Positions 54,279-63,473 of a stretch of 64,000 nt of DNA are shown one piece after another. The notes under the pieces were generated by a model. The model saw nothing but the letters and a program-made list of their open reading frames with translations. It did no database searches and was not told the origin of the DNA. Numbering within the stretch: position 1 is the first letter of the stretch; every line of letters begins with the position of its first letter. A program made the position numbers and the translations under genes. This DNA comes from JBCFBK01 sp038562555 (GTDB taxonomy: Bacteria; Bacteroidota; Bacteroidia; Bacteroidales; Prolixibacteraceae): the NCBI GenBank assembly GCA_038562555.1, contig JBCFBK010000003.1, positions 163,547 to 227,546 on the forward strand, read 5' to 3'.

Positions 54279-54476
54279 TCGGTAAATTCTTTTAAAGCGG
54301 CCAGACTTGTTGATTGACCGCCCCTTGGATTTTTAAGGACTTTTGTCATATTGTTGTTTTTTATCGGCTTTGTTGTTTTTTCAAAGATCAGAACTTTCAC
54401 CCATCTAAGCAATCCCCGGAGATTTTTCCCGTATACGTTATCCAATTGTTACCTGACACAACAAAAAATCAGGTTG

Positions 54477-54509
54477 TTTGGGAAAAGATAAAAAATATTT
54501 ATATATTCG
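54477..54509 (+). promoter_or_regulatory. Candidate promoter of the ArsR-family gene
   Basis: TTTG (54477-54480) is followed after 19 bases by TATATATTCG, a loose fit to TAnnTTTG. It is 24 bases before the ATG. The stretch ATATATTCGCATGTAT overlaps the -7 element and resembles A/T-rich dyads bound by ArsR proteins. Confidence 0.4.
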
Positions 54510-54532
54510 CATGTATCTATGAATTTTTCGCT

Positions 54533-54811
54533 ATGGATTTAAAACGCGTAAAGAAAATTTCCAAGGCCCTCGCTGATGTCAGCCGACTGCAGATTTTAAT
54601 GGAAATCAGAAGAAAATCTAGTTACCTGATGTGTTCTGACATCTGCGAATTTATCAATTTATCGCAACCTTCCATCTCCCACCATATTAAACAGCTCCTG
54701 GAAGCCGACCTGATCGGCTATGAAAAAGAAGGTCGTCAAATGAGGTATCATATTAACCAGGAGGTGCTTACCGATTACATCAACTACTTAACGATATTAA
54801 GAGGACGTTAA
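54533..54811 (+). CDS. ArsR-family winged-helix regulator of the RND operon
   Basis: The 92-residue regulator has the ArsR fold with the recognition helix in LSQPSISHHIKQLLEADLI and the wing GYEKEGRQMRYHINQEV. Cys34 and Cys38 (CSDIC) lie in the region where metal-sensing ArsR/SmtB proteins hold their alpha-3 ligands (ELCVCDLC). The spacing is CX3C rather than CXC, so metal or redox sensing is possible but not certain. The start at 54533 gives the usual family length. It is 297 bases before an RND efflux operon on the same strand and is its likely repressor. Confidence 0.85.
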   Translation: MDLKRVKKISKALADVSRLQILMEIRRKSSYLMCSDICEFINLSQPSISHHIKQLLEADLIGYEKEGRQMRYHINQEVLTDYINYLTILRGR

Positions 54812-54836
54812 ATGCCGATTAAATTATTATTAACTC

Positions 54837-54852
54837 ATTGAAATATTTAAAT
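54837..54852 (+). promoter_or_regulatory. First copy of the 16-bp A/T-rich box
   Basis: ATTGAAATATTTAAAT lies shortly after the arsR-like stop. It recurs with one mismatch at 55031-55046. The following CTATTTC extends it to an inverted repeat of GAAAT with ATTTC. It is a candidate ArsR operator. Confidence 0.5.
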
Positions 54853-55030
54853 CTATTTCATAATTTTGGTAAAAATCCTTTAAACACTTCGCTCTATTCT
54901 GTCGGACTGTCGTTACCAATGCTATACAAATTCAGGTAACCGGAAACAATTCAGGTCAGCGATCTTTTGAAACACCCACAGACACCAGAAAACCAAATAA
55001 TCAAAAAAGTCAGTAATTTTTTTAAAAAAT

Positions 55031-55046
55031 ATTGAAACATTTAAAT
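55031..55046 (+). promoter_or_regulatory. Second copy of the 16-bp A/T-rich box, before the RND operon
   Basis: ATTGAAACATTTAAAT differs from the first copy in one base. It lies 63 bases before the adaptor start and just upstream of TTTG elements (55057-55060, 55065-55068) that may be the -33 box. The position suits repression of the operon. Confidence 0.55.
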
Positions 55047-55108
55047 ATATCTATTGTTTGTCTTTTTGTATTGTATCAGTTGTTAATCGTTAAAATTGAA
55101 TTAAACAC

Positions 55109-56323
55109 ATGAAATCGAACAGGAAAACCCCAGGGTTCAGTATTGTGACCGGATTGTTATCTGCATTCTTAATTGCGCTTTCCGGTTTTTATCTGACCGG
55201 TTGCGGAACAAGTCGCGGAGATGAAGCACCGCCACCGAAGTTGAGTGTACCGTTTTCGACCCCTTTATATCAACCTGTTACTGAATGGGAAGAATATAGC
55301 GGTCGTTTTAAAGCTGTTGACCGGGTTGAAGTGAGGGCCCGGGTAGGCGGATATGTTGATAAAGTGATGTTCAGTGATGGGGAACACGTCAGAAAGGGAG
55401 ACGTTCTTTTTATCATTGACCAGCGTCCGTTCCGGATTATCCTTGATCAGACCGAAGCCCGGTTGGAGCAGGCAAAAGCGGAGAAACGACAGGCCGAAAA
55501 TGCCTATAACAGGGTGAAATCGCTGAAAGAATCAAAAGCCATTTCGCGTGAGGAGTACGATCAGCGGGAGCAGGCGCTGCGTGTTGCGATAGCCCGTGAA
55601 GAGGCAGCGGAAGCTGACGTAGCCCAGGCCAGGCTTAATCTCGAATTTACAGAAGTGAAAGCTCCTATTGCCGGCAAAATCAGTGAGGAATTTGTAACGG
55701 AAGGTAATCTGGTTAGCGGAGGAAACGACGGGGCTACGTTGCTCACCACCATTGTCTCACTCGATCCGATCTATTTCTATTTTGAAGGGAGTGAAGCATC
55801 ACTGTTAAAATACGTCAGGCAAAATAACATTGATAGTGTACCGGAAGCCAATCTGCCTTCTGCCCGCATTGCCGTGAAGCTGCTTGATGAAGATGACTTC
55901 AAACATGAAGGCAGTTTAAATTTCATGGACAATGAAGTTGACGAGAGTACCGGAACCTACCGTGCAAGGGCACTGGTGTCCAACTCTGACTTTGTGATTG
56001 CTTCCGGCATGTTTGGATCGGCGCGGGTATACAGTAATAACCCAAAGCCTGTAATTATGGTACCTGATGAAGTGATTGGCACGGACCAATCGCAGAAAAT
56101 CGTCTACGTATTATCTGACAGCAACAAGGTTGAAGCACGACCTGTTGTTCTTGGCCCGCTTCATAACCGAGAATTTCGGATTATCAGAAGTGGCCTTGAG
56201 CCCAACGACCGCGTCATTTTAGGGAACATTCAGAAAATCAGACCTGAAATGGAAGTTGAGCCTAAAGCCAAAGCGCTTTCTTTAAGTGAGGAGGAACTTA
56301 CGGCGAACGCCGAGGCCAGGTGA
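55109..56323 (+). CDS. RND efflux periplasmic adaptor (membrane fusion protein)
   Basis: The 404-residue lipoprotein (lipobox LTGC, Cys about 32) has the AcrA/MexE architecture: a lipoyl half (RVEVRARVGGYVDKVMFSDGEHVRKGDVLFIID), an alpha-helical hairpin (about 115-185), the second lipoyl half (APIAGKISEEFVTEGNLV), a beta-barrel domain and a membrane-proximal domain. It links the inner-membrane pump to the TolC-type channel. It belongs to the HAE-1 (drug/organic compound) class rather than to the CusB metal class. It is the first gene of a three-gene operon. Confidence 0.94.
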   Translation: MKSNRKTPGFSIVTGLLSAFLIALSGFYLTGCGTSRGDEAPPPKLSVPFSTPLYQPVTEWEEYSGRFKAVDRVEVRARVGGYVDKVMFSDGEHVRKGDVLFIIDQRPFRIILDQTEARLEQAKAEKRQAENAYNRVKSLKESKAISREEYDQREQALRVAIAREEAAEADVAQARLNLEFTEVKAPIAGKISEEFVTEGNLVSGGNDGATLLTTIVSLDPIYFYFEGSEASLLKYVRQNNIDSVPEANLPSARIAVKLLDEDDFKHEGSLNFMDNEVDESTGTYRARALVSNSDFVIASGMFGSARVYSNNPKPVIMVPDEVIGTDQSQKIVYVLSDSNKVEARPVVLGPLHNREFRIIRSGLEPNDRVILGNIQKIRPEMEVEPKAKALSLSEEELTANAEAR

Positions 56324-56351
56324 CCTGTGAAAGAAGCATGATCGGTAGCAG

Positions 56352-56381
56352 CGGACAATACGTCCGGAGCGTGATCACGCT
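56352..56381. other. Two small dyads between adaptor and pump genes
   Basis: CGGAC-AATAC-GTCCG (56352-56366) can form a 5-bp hairpin. Two bases later lies the perfect 14-bp palindrome AGCGTGATCACGCT (56368-56381). They may tune processing or expression within the operon; no T run follows. Confidence 0.45.
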
Positions 56382-56440
56382 GATTGATAAACGGTCAGAA
56401 AAGGTCAATTCCATTAACCTTTTAAAGTAAATTACAACAA

Positions 56441-59400
56441 ATGAAGTTTAGCCATATTTTTATAGACCGGCCAATTTTGGCGACGGTCTTATCGGTTGTT
56501 ATTATTATTTTGGGGACCCTGGCTTATTTTTCATTGCCGGTTGCCCAGTACCCCGAAGTGGTACCTCCCACCGTTGTCGTTACGGCAACCTATCCCGGAG
56601 CTAGTGCCGAGACTATTTCAAAAACCGTTGCAACTCCTTTGGAGCAGGAAATAAACGGCGTTGAAAATATGCTGTATATGTTTTCCCAGTCGACAGCCGA
56701 CGGGGTTATGACACTGACCATCACCTTTGAACTGGGGACCAATCTGGACGATGCCCAGGTGCTGGTCCAGAACAGGGTTAGCATTGCGGAGCCCCGCCTT
56801 CCTGAAGAAGTACGAAGGTTGGGAGTGACTACCGTAAAGAACTCGCCCGATATGCTGATGGTTGTCAATTTATTTTCGCCGAACGGGCGCTATGACCAGA
56901 CGTATATCGCCAATTACGCTACACTGCAGATCAAGGACCGCCTGTCGCGGATAAACGGGGTGGGAGCTACCCGGATTTTTGGGGCCAGCGAGTATTCCAT
57001 GCGAATCTGGCTGAACCCGGAGATAATCGCTTCGCTCGATCTTTCTGCAGCCGAAATTCTAAATGCCTTACGGGGACAAAACGTACAAATTGCCAGCGGT
57101 AACTTAAATCAGCCACCCGCCGACCAGCAAAATGCCTTTGAATTGAATGTCCAGACAAAAGGACGTTTGCAGGAAGTTGAGGAATTCGAGAATATCATTG
57201 TAAAGTCAGGAGAGGATGGCCGCATCGTTCGGGTGAAGGACATCGGACGGGTTGAGCTTGGTGCTGCCAGTTATACCAGTCGCGGGTATCTGGGTGAAAA
57301 TAAGGCGGTTGCTATGCCTGTTTTTCAACGTCCCGGCTCGAATGCACTTGAAACCTCGGAAGAAATCATCTCCACAGTGGAAGAATTGTCGAAAGATTTT
57401 CCGCCGGGGCTTGAATATGACATTGCATACAATCCTACACGGTTTATTCAGGAGTCGGTTGATGGAGTGACAAAAACCATTTTTGAAGCGGTACTTCTCG
57501 TTGTCGCCGTAATCCTGCTTTTCCTGAAAACATGGCGTGCAACGATTATTCCGATACTGGCCATTCCGGTTTCACTCGTCGGTACTTTTGCGGTGATGAT
57601 GGCCATGGGCTTTTCACTGAATAACCTGACGCTTTTTGGATTGGTGCTGGCTATTGGTATCGTGGTGGATGATGCAATCGTGGTCGTTGAAAATATGGAA
57701 CGCAACCTGCACGACGGAATGTCTGTGCGTGATGCGGCCCGTAAAACCATGGACGAGGTAGGAGGGGCGCTTGTTGCTATCGGCCTGGTTCTGATGTCGG
57801 TTTTTATTCCCACCGCATTTCTTGAAGGAATATCCGGTCAGTTCTACCGGCAGTTCGGGATTACGATTGCCGTTGCCACATTGATCTCGGTCTTTGTTTC
57901 ACTCACACTCAGCCCGGCAATGGCAACCTTGCTGCTCAGACAGAACACGCCCGGTGTGACCGGTAAAAAGTCCGCGCTGATGAAACCTGTAAAATACCTG
58001 ATGAATGGGTTTGACAGGGGTATGGAGAAGCTATCTGCAGGATACGGCCGGCTAATACAGAAGTTTTTAAAACGGAGTATCGTTATGGCAGGAGTATATG
58101 TTGTTCTGATGGCACTTGCTGTATTCGAGTTCAACCGGGTCCCTGCGGGTTTTATACCGGACCAGGATATGGGATACGTTATTGTTGCGCTCCAGTTGCC
58201 TCCGGGATCGTCTCTTGCCCGCACCGATGAGGTTGTTCAAAAGGCGGTGAAAGAAATTATGAGCATGGAAGGGGTGGAGAATGTCGTTGCTTTTGCCGGT
58301 TTTGATGGTTCCACATTCACAAATGCATCAAATGCGGCGACCATGTTCCCGATTCTGAAAGATTTTAAAACCCGGAAGAAACTGGGACTCAAGTATGAAG
58401 ATATTATAGCAGAAATGCGCGGCAGGATGGGTACGATGGAAGAGGCTTTCTCTGTTGTGATCCCGCCGCCGCCTGTCCGCGGAATCGGAAATGGCAGTGG
58501 TTTTAAGATGATGGTGCAGGACCGGCTCAACCGGGGGCTGCCAGTCCTGGAACAGTCAATGGGTGAACTGATTCAGCGCGCAAATCAGGACCCCGCGCTC
58601 TCCAATGTATTCTCGTTTTTCAATACAGGCACACCACAGCTTTATTTTGATATTGACCGGGTAAAAGCCGAGAAACTGGGAGTTCCTCTTTCAGAAGTCT
58701 TCAGCTCACTTGAAATTTATCTGGGTTCGGCATTTGTAAATGAATTTAATTATCTGGGGAGAACATTCCGCGTTACGGCACAGGCCGATCAGCAATTCAG
58801 GGCTGTTCCCGACGATATTAACCGGATCAGGGTAAGGAACAACCAGCGCGAAATGGTGCCCATGGGAACTTTAGGCACTTTTCGTGACATAGCGGGGCCT
58901 TCAAATGTTCCCCGATATAATTTGTATCCGGCAATTGCTGTAACCGGAAATGTAAATCCCGGGTACAGTTCGGGTGAGGCGATCGAAGCTATGGAAAGAC
59001 TGGCCGATGAGGTTTTGCCCGACGGTATCTCTTATGAATGGACTGAGTTAGCCTACCAGGAGAAACAGATCGGAAATACAGCAATACTGGTATTCTTGCT
59101 GGCCGTCCTGTTCGTTTTTTTGGTCCTGGCCGGACTTTATGAGAGCTGGGTGTTACCGCTGGCGGTCATTCTGATCGTGCCTATGTGTTTGCTGTCAGCC
59201 CTGATTGGGGTTGATCTTACCGGTCTTGATAACAATACGCTGACTCAGATCGGACTGGTTGTGCTTGTGGGACTGGCCAGTAAGAATGCCATTTTGATCG
59301 TCGAATTTGCGAAGAAGCTCGAAGAACAGGGTATGGAGCTTGGACGGGCTGCCACGGAAGCGGCAAAGCTTCGCCTGCGTCCTATTCTCATGACGTCATT

Positions 59401-59626
59401 TGCATTTATTCTGGGAGTTGTGCCATTGGCAACGGCGACGGGTGCGGGTGCCGAAATGCGCCAGTCATTGGGGATTGCTGTATTTTTTGGAATGCTCGGT
59501 GTAACCGTTTTCGGATTGCTGTTTACGCCGGTATTTTATGTTCTAAGCCGGAAACTGGGGATGGCAGCAAGCCGTTTGAGGACAGGAAATAAAAAAGTAA
59601 TGGTGGCATTAAAATCAACAACATAA
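56441..59626 (+). CDS. RND-family HAE-1 efflux pump (AcrB-like)
   Basis: The 1061-residue inner-membrane pump has twelve helices and two large periplasmic loops. The N-terminus FIDRPILATVLSVVIIILGTLAYFSLPVAQYPEV is typical. The proton-relay motif in helix 4 is GIVVDDAIVVVENMERNL with the two adjacent Asp residues, and the FIPTAFLEG and GLASKNAILIVEFA signatures are present. The length and the double Asp indicate the drug/organic-compound class, not the heavy-metal class. It works as a trimer with the adaptor and the outer-membrane channel. Its stop overlaps the start of the next gene (TAATG). Confidence 0.96.
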   Translation: MKFSHIFIDRPILATVLSVVIIILGTLAYFSLPVAQYPEVVPPTVVVTATYPGASAETISKTVATPLEQEINGVENMLYMFSQSTADGVMTLTITFELGTNLDDAQVLVQNRVSIAEPRLPEEVRRLGVTTVKNSPDMLMVVNLFSPNGRYDQTYIANYATLQIKDRLSRINGVGATRIFGASEYSMRIWLNPEIIASLDLSAAEILNALRGQNVQIASGNLNQPPADQQNAFELNVQTKGRLQEVEEFENIIVKSGEDGRIVRVKDIGRVELGAASYTSRGYLGENKAVAMPVFQRPGSNALETSEEIISTVEELSKDFPPGLEYDIAYNPTRFIQESVDGVTKTIFEAVLLVVAVILLFLKTWRATIIPILAIPVSLVGTFAVMMAMGFSLNNLTLFGLVLAIGIVVDDAIVVVENMERNLHDGMSVRDAARKTMDEVGGALVAIGLVLMSVFIPTAFLEGISGQFYRQFGITIAVATLISVFVSLTLSPAMATLLLRQNTPGVTGKKSALMKPVKYLMNGFDRGMEKLSAGYGRLIQKFLKRSIVMAGVYVVLMALAVFEFNRVPAGFIPDQDMGYVIVALQLPPGSSLARTDEVVQKAVKEIMSMEGVENVVAFAGFDGSTFTNASNAATMFPILKDFKTRKKLGLKYEDIIAEMRGRMGTMEEAFSVVIPPPPVRGIGNGSGFKMMVQDRLNRGLPVLEQSMGELIQRANQDPALSNVFSFFNTGTPQLYFDIDRVKAEKLGVPLSEVFSSLEIYLGSAFVNEFNYLGRTFRVTAQADQQFRAVPDDINRIRVRNNQREMVPMGTLGTFRDIAGPSNVPRYNLYPAIAVTGNVNPGYSSGEAIEAMERLADEVLPDGISYEWTELAYQEKQIGNTAILVFLLAVLFVFLVLAGLYESWVLPLAVILIVPMCLLSALIGVDLTGLDNNTLTQIGLVVLVGLASKNAILIVEFAKKLEEQGMELGRAATEAAKLRLRPILMTSFAFILGVVPLATATGAGAEMRQSLGIAVFFGMLGVTVFGLLFTPVFYVLSRKLGMAASRLRTGNKKVMVALKSTT

Positions 59627-61062
59627 TGGTAAGAATAATTTTTCTGGTATTAGTCGTTTTAACCGTTCTGCATCAGGTATCCGGACAGTCTGCCGGGACC
59701 AGCACGCCAACATCTCCGACGGAGGAGCATCATCTGGTCATTGGTCATGGCCGGGATACACTGAGACCGGCGCCCATGGCCGATGCTGACGGCAATTCAT
59801 GGTGGCAGATCTTTGGATATAATAAGTTGGACGAATTGATTAAAAAGGCGTTGCAGAATAATCATCAGCTCGCGGCAGTACAAAGCCAGGTGAATGAATC
59901 TGATGCAAGGGTGAGACTGGCCAAATCTTCTCTTTTCCCGTCGCTTAGTGTTAACCCGTCTGTTACACGCGAGGAACTTGCAGCGAACCGGCCGCTGCCT
60001 TTCGATGTGCCGGCAGAGCGCGTCAGGTACAGTACCTATCTGTTACCTGTTGAACTGTCGTATGAGGTCGACTTGTTTGGAAAGAACAACAGCGAAAAGA
60101 AGGCGAGTCAGTTTCGGTTCGACTCTGCTGTTGCATCGCAGAAGGCTTCCGAACTGGACATAAGCGCCGCGGTATCGCAAAATTTCATCTTGCTGCTGAT
60201 GCTGGATTCGGAAGCTGATGTGCTAAAACGTACGCGGCTCGACCGCATCGAGAATCTGGAAATCGTGACAACCCGGTACGACGCAGGTTTAACCAATGAA
60301 ATGGATGTTCAGCGGGCACGAACGGAATTGGCATCGGTCGATATCCAGATCAAAAATGTACAGATCGAACGCAGGAATGCTGAGCTTCAGTTGGCAGTGC
60401 TAACCGGTCAGCCATCGGAAAACTTCTCGGTAAAAAGCGGTGGCATTCAGTATACCGCTCCGGAGATGAAGGCGGTAGCGCCTTCCGGCCTGACGATTAC
60501 CCGTCCCGATCTGGAGGCCGGAAAATGGAGTGTTGAAGCTTATAAGCAGCAGGTAAAAAATGCGCGGAGAAATCGGTTGCCGTCTCTTAACCTGTTTGGT
60601 TCTGCCGGTTTGATATCAGCGGTGCCCGACGATTTATTTGACGACGACAGCCGGAACTGGCTGGTGGGCGCTAATCTGTCTATCCCCGTCTTCGAAGGTA
60701 AGAGACGACAATCGATGCTCAAAATTACAGAGCATCAGTTGGATGGTTCAATGGCGAGTCTAAAACAAAATGAAGTGATGGCGAGCCGGCAGGTTTCGCA
60801 GGCCGCCGACGAACTTCACCGGTTAAAGGAACAGTTTTCTGATCAGCAGACCTTTTTATCGGCGGCTTACCGCACGGCCGATCTTTCCAGACAAAGGTAC
60901 AAACAGGGATTGGTTACCTATCTGGAGGTCGTTGATGCCGACAGGGTGGTGCTTGAAGCGGAACGTTTGCTGATCCGGTTACTGGGAACGCAGCTATTAA
61001 GTACGGTCGATCTGCTTGTTGCCCTGGGAGGAGATGCTGAACAAATTTACCCGCTGAAATGA
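59626..61062 (+). CDS. TolC/OprM-type outer-membrane efflux channel
   Basis: The 478-residue protein has a signal peptide (cleavage near VSGQ, residue 21) and two OEP repeats of long helices. Typical features are WWQIFGYNKLDELIKKALQNNHQL, LPVELSYEVDLFGKNNSEK, and the second-repeat equivalents LVGANLSIPVFEGKRRQSM and YKQGLVTYLEVVDADRVV. It is most like the NodT subgroup. No lipobox Cys is visible, unlike many NodT proteins. Its ATG overlaps the pump gene's TAA by one base, so the two are translationally coupled. A perfect 15-bp hairpin ends the operon. Confidence 0.93.
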   Translation: MVRIIFLVLVVLTVLHQVSGQSAGTSTPTSPTEEHHLVIGHGRDTLRPAPMADADGNSWWQIFGYNKLDELIKKALQNNHQLAAVQSQVNESDARVRLAKSSLFPSLSVNPSVTREELAANRPLPFDVPAERVRYSTYLLPVELSYEVDLFGKNNSEKKASQFRFDSAVASQKASELDISAAVSQNFILLLMLDSEADVLKRTRLDRIENLEIVTTRYDAGLTNEMDVQRARTELASVDIQIKNVQIERRNAELQLAVLTGQPSENFSVKSGGIQYTAPEMKAVAPSGLTITRPDLEAGKWSVEAYKQQVKNARRNRLPSLNLFGSAGLISAVPDDLFDDDSRNWLVGANLSIPVFEGKRRQSMLKITEHQLDGSMASLKQNEVMASRQVSQAADELHRLKEQFSDQQTFLSAAYRTADLSRQRYKQGLVTYLEVVDADRVVLEAERLLIRLLGTQLLSTVDLLVALGGDAEQIYPLK

Positions 61063-61069
61063 TATGCAG

Positions 61070-61104
61070 GGTTGGTAAAAGGTGCTGATCACCTTTTACC
61101 AACC
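61070..61104 (+). terminator. Terminator of the RND operon
   Basis: GGTTGGTAAAAGGTG and its exact complement form a 15-bp stem with a 5-base loop, followed by CCTCTTTTATTG. It also separates the convergent universal stress gene (stop at 61111). Confidence 0.9.
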
Positions 61105-61110
61105 CCTCTT

Positions 61111-61959
61111 TTATTGATGATATACGAGGACAGGAATCTCTGCCTCCTTTAGCAACTCTTTGGTAGTACTGTGCCCGAAAAACTCCTGAAAGAAGTTTTT
61201 ATCTTCCCGCATCACCACAATCAGATCGGCATAATTTCGTTCACAGAATTCTTTGATACCACTGGCTACCTTCTTTGTGTGCTCCTGTTTGACGGGTATG
61301 TCCCGGAAACTGATTTGCCGGTTGATTTTTTCTTCAAAACCGGCTTTTTTCAAATTTTCTTCGAAATCGGCTTTATTTTTAAACGCGTGATAGACCGCGA
61401 CGGACGCCATTAACCGGTCGGCTAACCGTGAAAGATCCCGAATGGCGGTAATATCTTCTTCGTGATAATCGGACGCATATATGATCGACCTGAATGGCTG
61501 GTAACTGCGGTCCACAGGGAATACCAAAACCGGGTACCGGCTTTTCTCAACGAGATCAGAAGCCGTGATCGGATGAAGTTCGTCCGGACCGACCGGAACT
61601 AGGACCATATCAAGATCATTCCTTTTTGACAGCTCATCAAGCAGCGAAATGTACGTGCCCTGGATTACAGAGAAGGAATAAGCGACGGGTAAGTTGACCG
61701 AAGTTTTCTTTATGCTGATCGCTTTTTGCAGGATCTGTTGCCTTTCGCCGGCGAGTTCTTTACCCAAGGCAACACTGGTTGCTGCCATATTTAAAGCATC
61801 CGGATCCTGCATGTTCATCGGTGAACCGGGAACAATAACGTTCGTTTCCACAGCATGAACAAATTCCACTTCTGCATTCAGGTCACGGGCGAAACGGAAA
61901 CCAAAATCAATTATTTTTTCAACTTTTTCGAACGGATATATAAATACAACAATCTTCAT
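61111..61959 (-). CDS. Universal stress protein (two UspA domains)
   Basis: The 282-residue protein contains two UspA-like domains (about 1-145 and 155-282). The second starts FRSIIYASDYHEEDITAIRDLSRLADRL and ends DLIVVMREDKNFFQEFFGHSTTKELLKEAEIPVLVYH, which keeps the G-HS-T ATP-loop pattern in part (GHST). The first domain is more divergent. Such tandem Usps are cytoplasmic and help survival under starvation or energy stress. It is convergent with the RND operon, and YtxH-type genes lie upstream on the same strand. Confidence 0.88.
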   Translation of the reverse strand: MKIVVFIYPFEKVEKIIDFGFRFARDLNAEVEFVHAVETNVIVPGSPMNMQDPDALNMAATSVALGKELAGERQQILQKAISIKKTSVNLPVAYSFSVIQGTYISLLDELSKRNDLDMVLVPVGPDELHPITASDLVEKSRYPVLVFPVDRSYQPFRSIIYASDYHEEDITAIRDLSRLADRLMASVAVYHAFKNKADFEENLKKAGFEEKINRQISFRDIPVKQEHTKKVASGIKEFCERNYADLIVVMREDKNFFQEFFGHSTTKELLKEAEIPVLVYHQ

Positions 61960-61992
61960 GTTTTTCGATTTAACGTAAAAAAGAAATATTTG

Positions 61993-62028
61993 AAAAAAGA
62001 GGGAGCATTCACCGGAAACGCTCCCTCT
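61993..62028 (-). terminator. Terminator after the ytxH-like gene
   Basis: AGAGGGAGC and GCTCCCTCT form a 9-bp stem with a 13-base loop. On the minus strand it is followed by a run of six T. It lies between the ytxH-like gene and the universal stress gene. Confidence 0.85.
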
Positions 62029-62088
62029 GTACTCTAATTGATTATGAAAACGAGAACTTAAAACCTGGCTCCTGAACCTGCGTTCTGA

Positions 62089-62379
62089 TTATGTAAGCGG
62101 TTCGGGGCCACTCTTTATTTTCTCTTCAGCGTTAACTGCAGCTGACTTAATTTTTTTGCCTTCTCTTTCAGCATTTTTCCTGAGACTTTTTATCTGATCT
62201 TCGAGAAAGTCAATCTGGTCTGAAATTGTCGCGGCGATGTTTCCGGTTACATCCTGCATCTTGTTTTTTATTTTTTTTCTTGTTCCGGACCCTTTATCGG
62301 GAGCGAGTAACACCCCTGCCAGCATTCCGGCAGCAGCGCCGGCCAGGAAACCTACCATTACATTTGTTGTTCTGCTCAT
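62089..62379 (-). CDS. YtxH-domain small membrane protein
   Basis: The 96-residue protein has one N-terminal membrane helix (FLAGAAAGMLAGVLLAPDKGSGTRKKI, the YtxH/gas-vesicle-G-like signature) and a helical, Lys-rich tail that ends in PEPLT. YtxH-like proteins are general-stress proteins with no known activity. It is followed by its own terminator and preceded after 43 bases by the DUF1328 gene; both are likely on one transcript. Confidence 0.85.
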   Translation of the reverse strand: MSRTTNVMVGFLAGAAAGMLAGVLLAPDKGSGTRKKIKNKMQDVTGNIAATISDQIDFLEDQIKSLRKNAEREGKKIKSAAVNAEEKIKSGPEPLT

Positions 62380-62422
62380 GACGTTATGATTTTAGAATTA
62401 AAAACTGCTGTAAAGGTCCCGC

Positions 62423-62590
62423 TTACCGGAATCCTCTGATTCCTCCTGCAATAAGTGATAACAGTAACAGGACCACGAAAATGAAGAATATGATCTTTGC
62501 AATTTCTGCTGCACCGGCAGCGATACCTCCGAAGCCGAATAATGCGGCAACCAGGGCGACTATGAAAAATATCAGGGCTAATCGTAGCAT
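62423..62590 (-). CDS. DUF1328-family small membrane protein (YtjA-like)
   Basis: This short gene of 55 codons translates to MLRLALIFFIVALVAALFGF, then GGIAAGAAEIAKIIFFIF, a leucine-rich helix and IAGGIRGFR. Two hydrophobic helices around a GGIAAGAA turn are diagnostic for DUF1328. The family is widespread next to CsbD, YtxH and similar stress genes, and its function is unknown. The start ATG at 62590 follows an A/T-rich leader, 19 bases after the PorT-like stop. Confidence 0.9.
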   Translation of the reverse strand: MLRLALIFFIVALVAALFGFGGIAAGAAEIAKIIFFIFVVLLLLSLIAGGIRGFR

Positions 62591-62609
62591 AATTTTATGT
62601 ATTTAGTTA

Positions 62610-63245
62610 TTAAAATTTTAAACCTACAGATACCATAATATTGGTATTCTTTGCATCTCCAAGGATTTGTTCTGAGGGCTCATCATCTTTAGCCACAGGA
62701 TTTAAACCGAGGTTATAATTCAAACCGATTACGAGCGGGTGCAGATCAAATCCGATCCCCGCAGTCAGTCCGTAGTCAAGCGTATTGAAATTGTCACGGT
62801 CAAGTTCTTCCTCTCCGTCGACATCAATCCCGCCCAGTAGTTCCGCGTCGTTGTCGATATTGGCGCTGATCAGGTAACTCACATAAGGTCCAAACTGAAG
62901 GTCGAAATAATCAGACACATTCAACACCAGTTTAACGGGAAGATCAATGTAATTGAGATTGAATTTTGATTCGCCTTCCGCCATGGCACTATCATCATAA
63001 TCGAGTTTCAGGCCCTTTGCGGAATACAGCAACTCGGGCTGAACAGCAAATACGTCGCTCACAGCGATCTTATTGAACACCCCGACATGGAATCCGACTT
63101 TCATGTTATCGTCGTAGTCTCCTTCACTGGAGGTCAGATTTGAAAGATTCACCCCACCCTTTATACCGGAATAACTTTCCTGAGCCATTACGCCTGACGC
63201 AGCAAAAAGAAAAATAAACAAGCATATTGTCATTCGGTTTTTCAT
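62610..63245 (-). CDS. PorT-like outer-membrane beta-barrel protein
   Basis: The 211-residue protein has a signal peptide (cleavage after GVMAQ) and an eight-stranded outer-membrane barrel of the PorT/OmpW-like family. It opens with YSGIKGGVNLSNLTSSEGD and closes with a C-terminal strand MVSVGLKF ending in Phe. PorT itself serves type IX secretion, but most homologues of this length are general small barrels, and no other type IX gene is nearby. It lies upstream of the DUF1328 gene on the same strand. Confidence 0.85.
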   Translation of the reverse strand: MKNRMTICLFIFLFAASGVMAQESYSGIKGGVNLSNLTSSEGDYDDNMKVGFHVGVFNKIAVSDVFAVQPELLYSAKGLKLDYDDSAMAEGESKFNLNYIDLPVKLVLNVSDYFDLQFGPYVSYLISANIDNDAELLGGIDVDGEEELDRDNFNTLDYGLTAGIGFDLHPLVIGLNYNLGLNPVAKDDEPSEQILGDAKNTNIMVSVGLKF

Positions 63246-63473
63246 GGTCGTTCGTTTTAAAGTTTATACGGCAGCTATCTATATTATTATGCCATGCTAT
63301 CAATTGATCAGTAGATGCGTATATAATATGCTGACATAAAGACTCTTATTTTTTAATATAAGATATGGCAGGGATGGATCGGGAAAGAAGTTTCTGGATA
63401 GAGAAATCCACAGTTTGAGGTTTTAAGTCTACATCGGGAATCAGCTTAAGGGTATCCGGATGACTTGTCGTTC

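Noticed and set aside
62610..63245. Type IX secretion component PorT
   Set aside because: Only the general small-barrel pattern is present, and no other type IX gene is in the window, so the specific function was not assigned.
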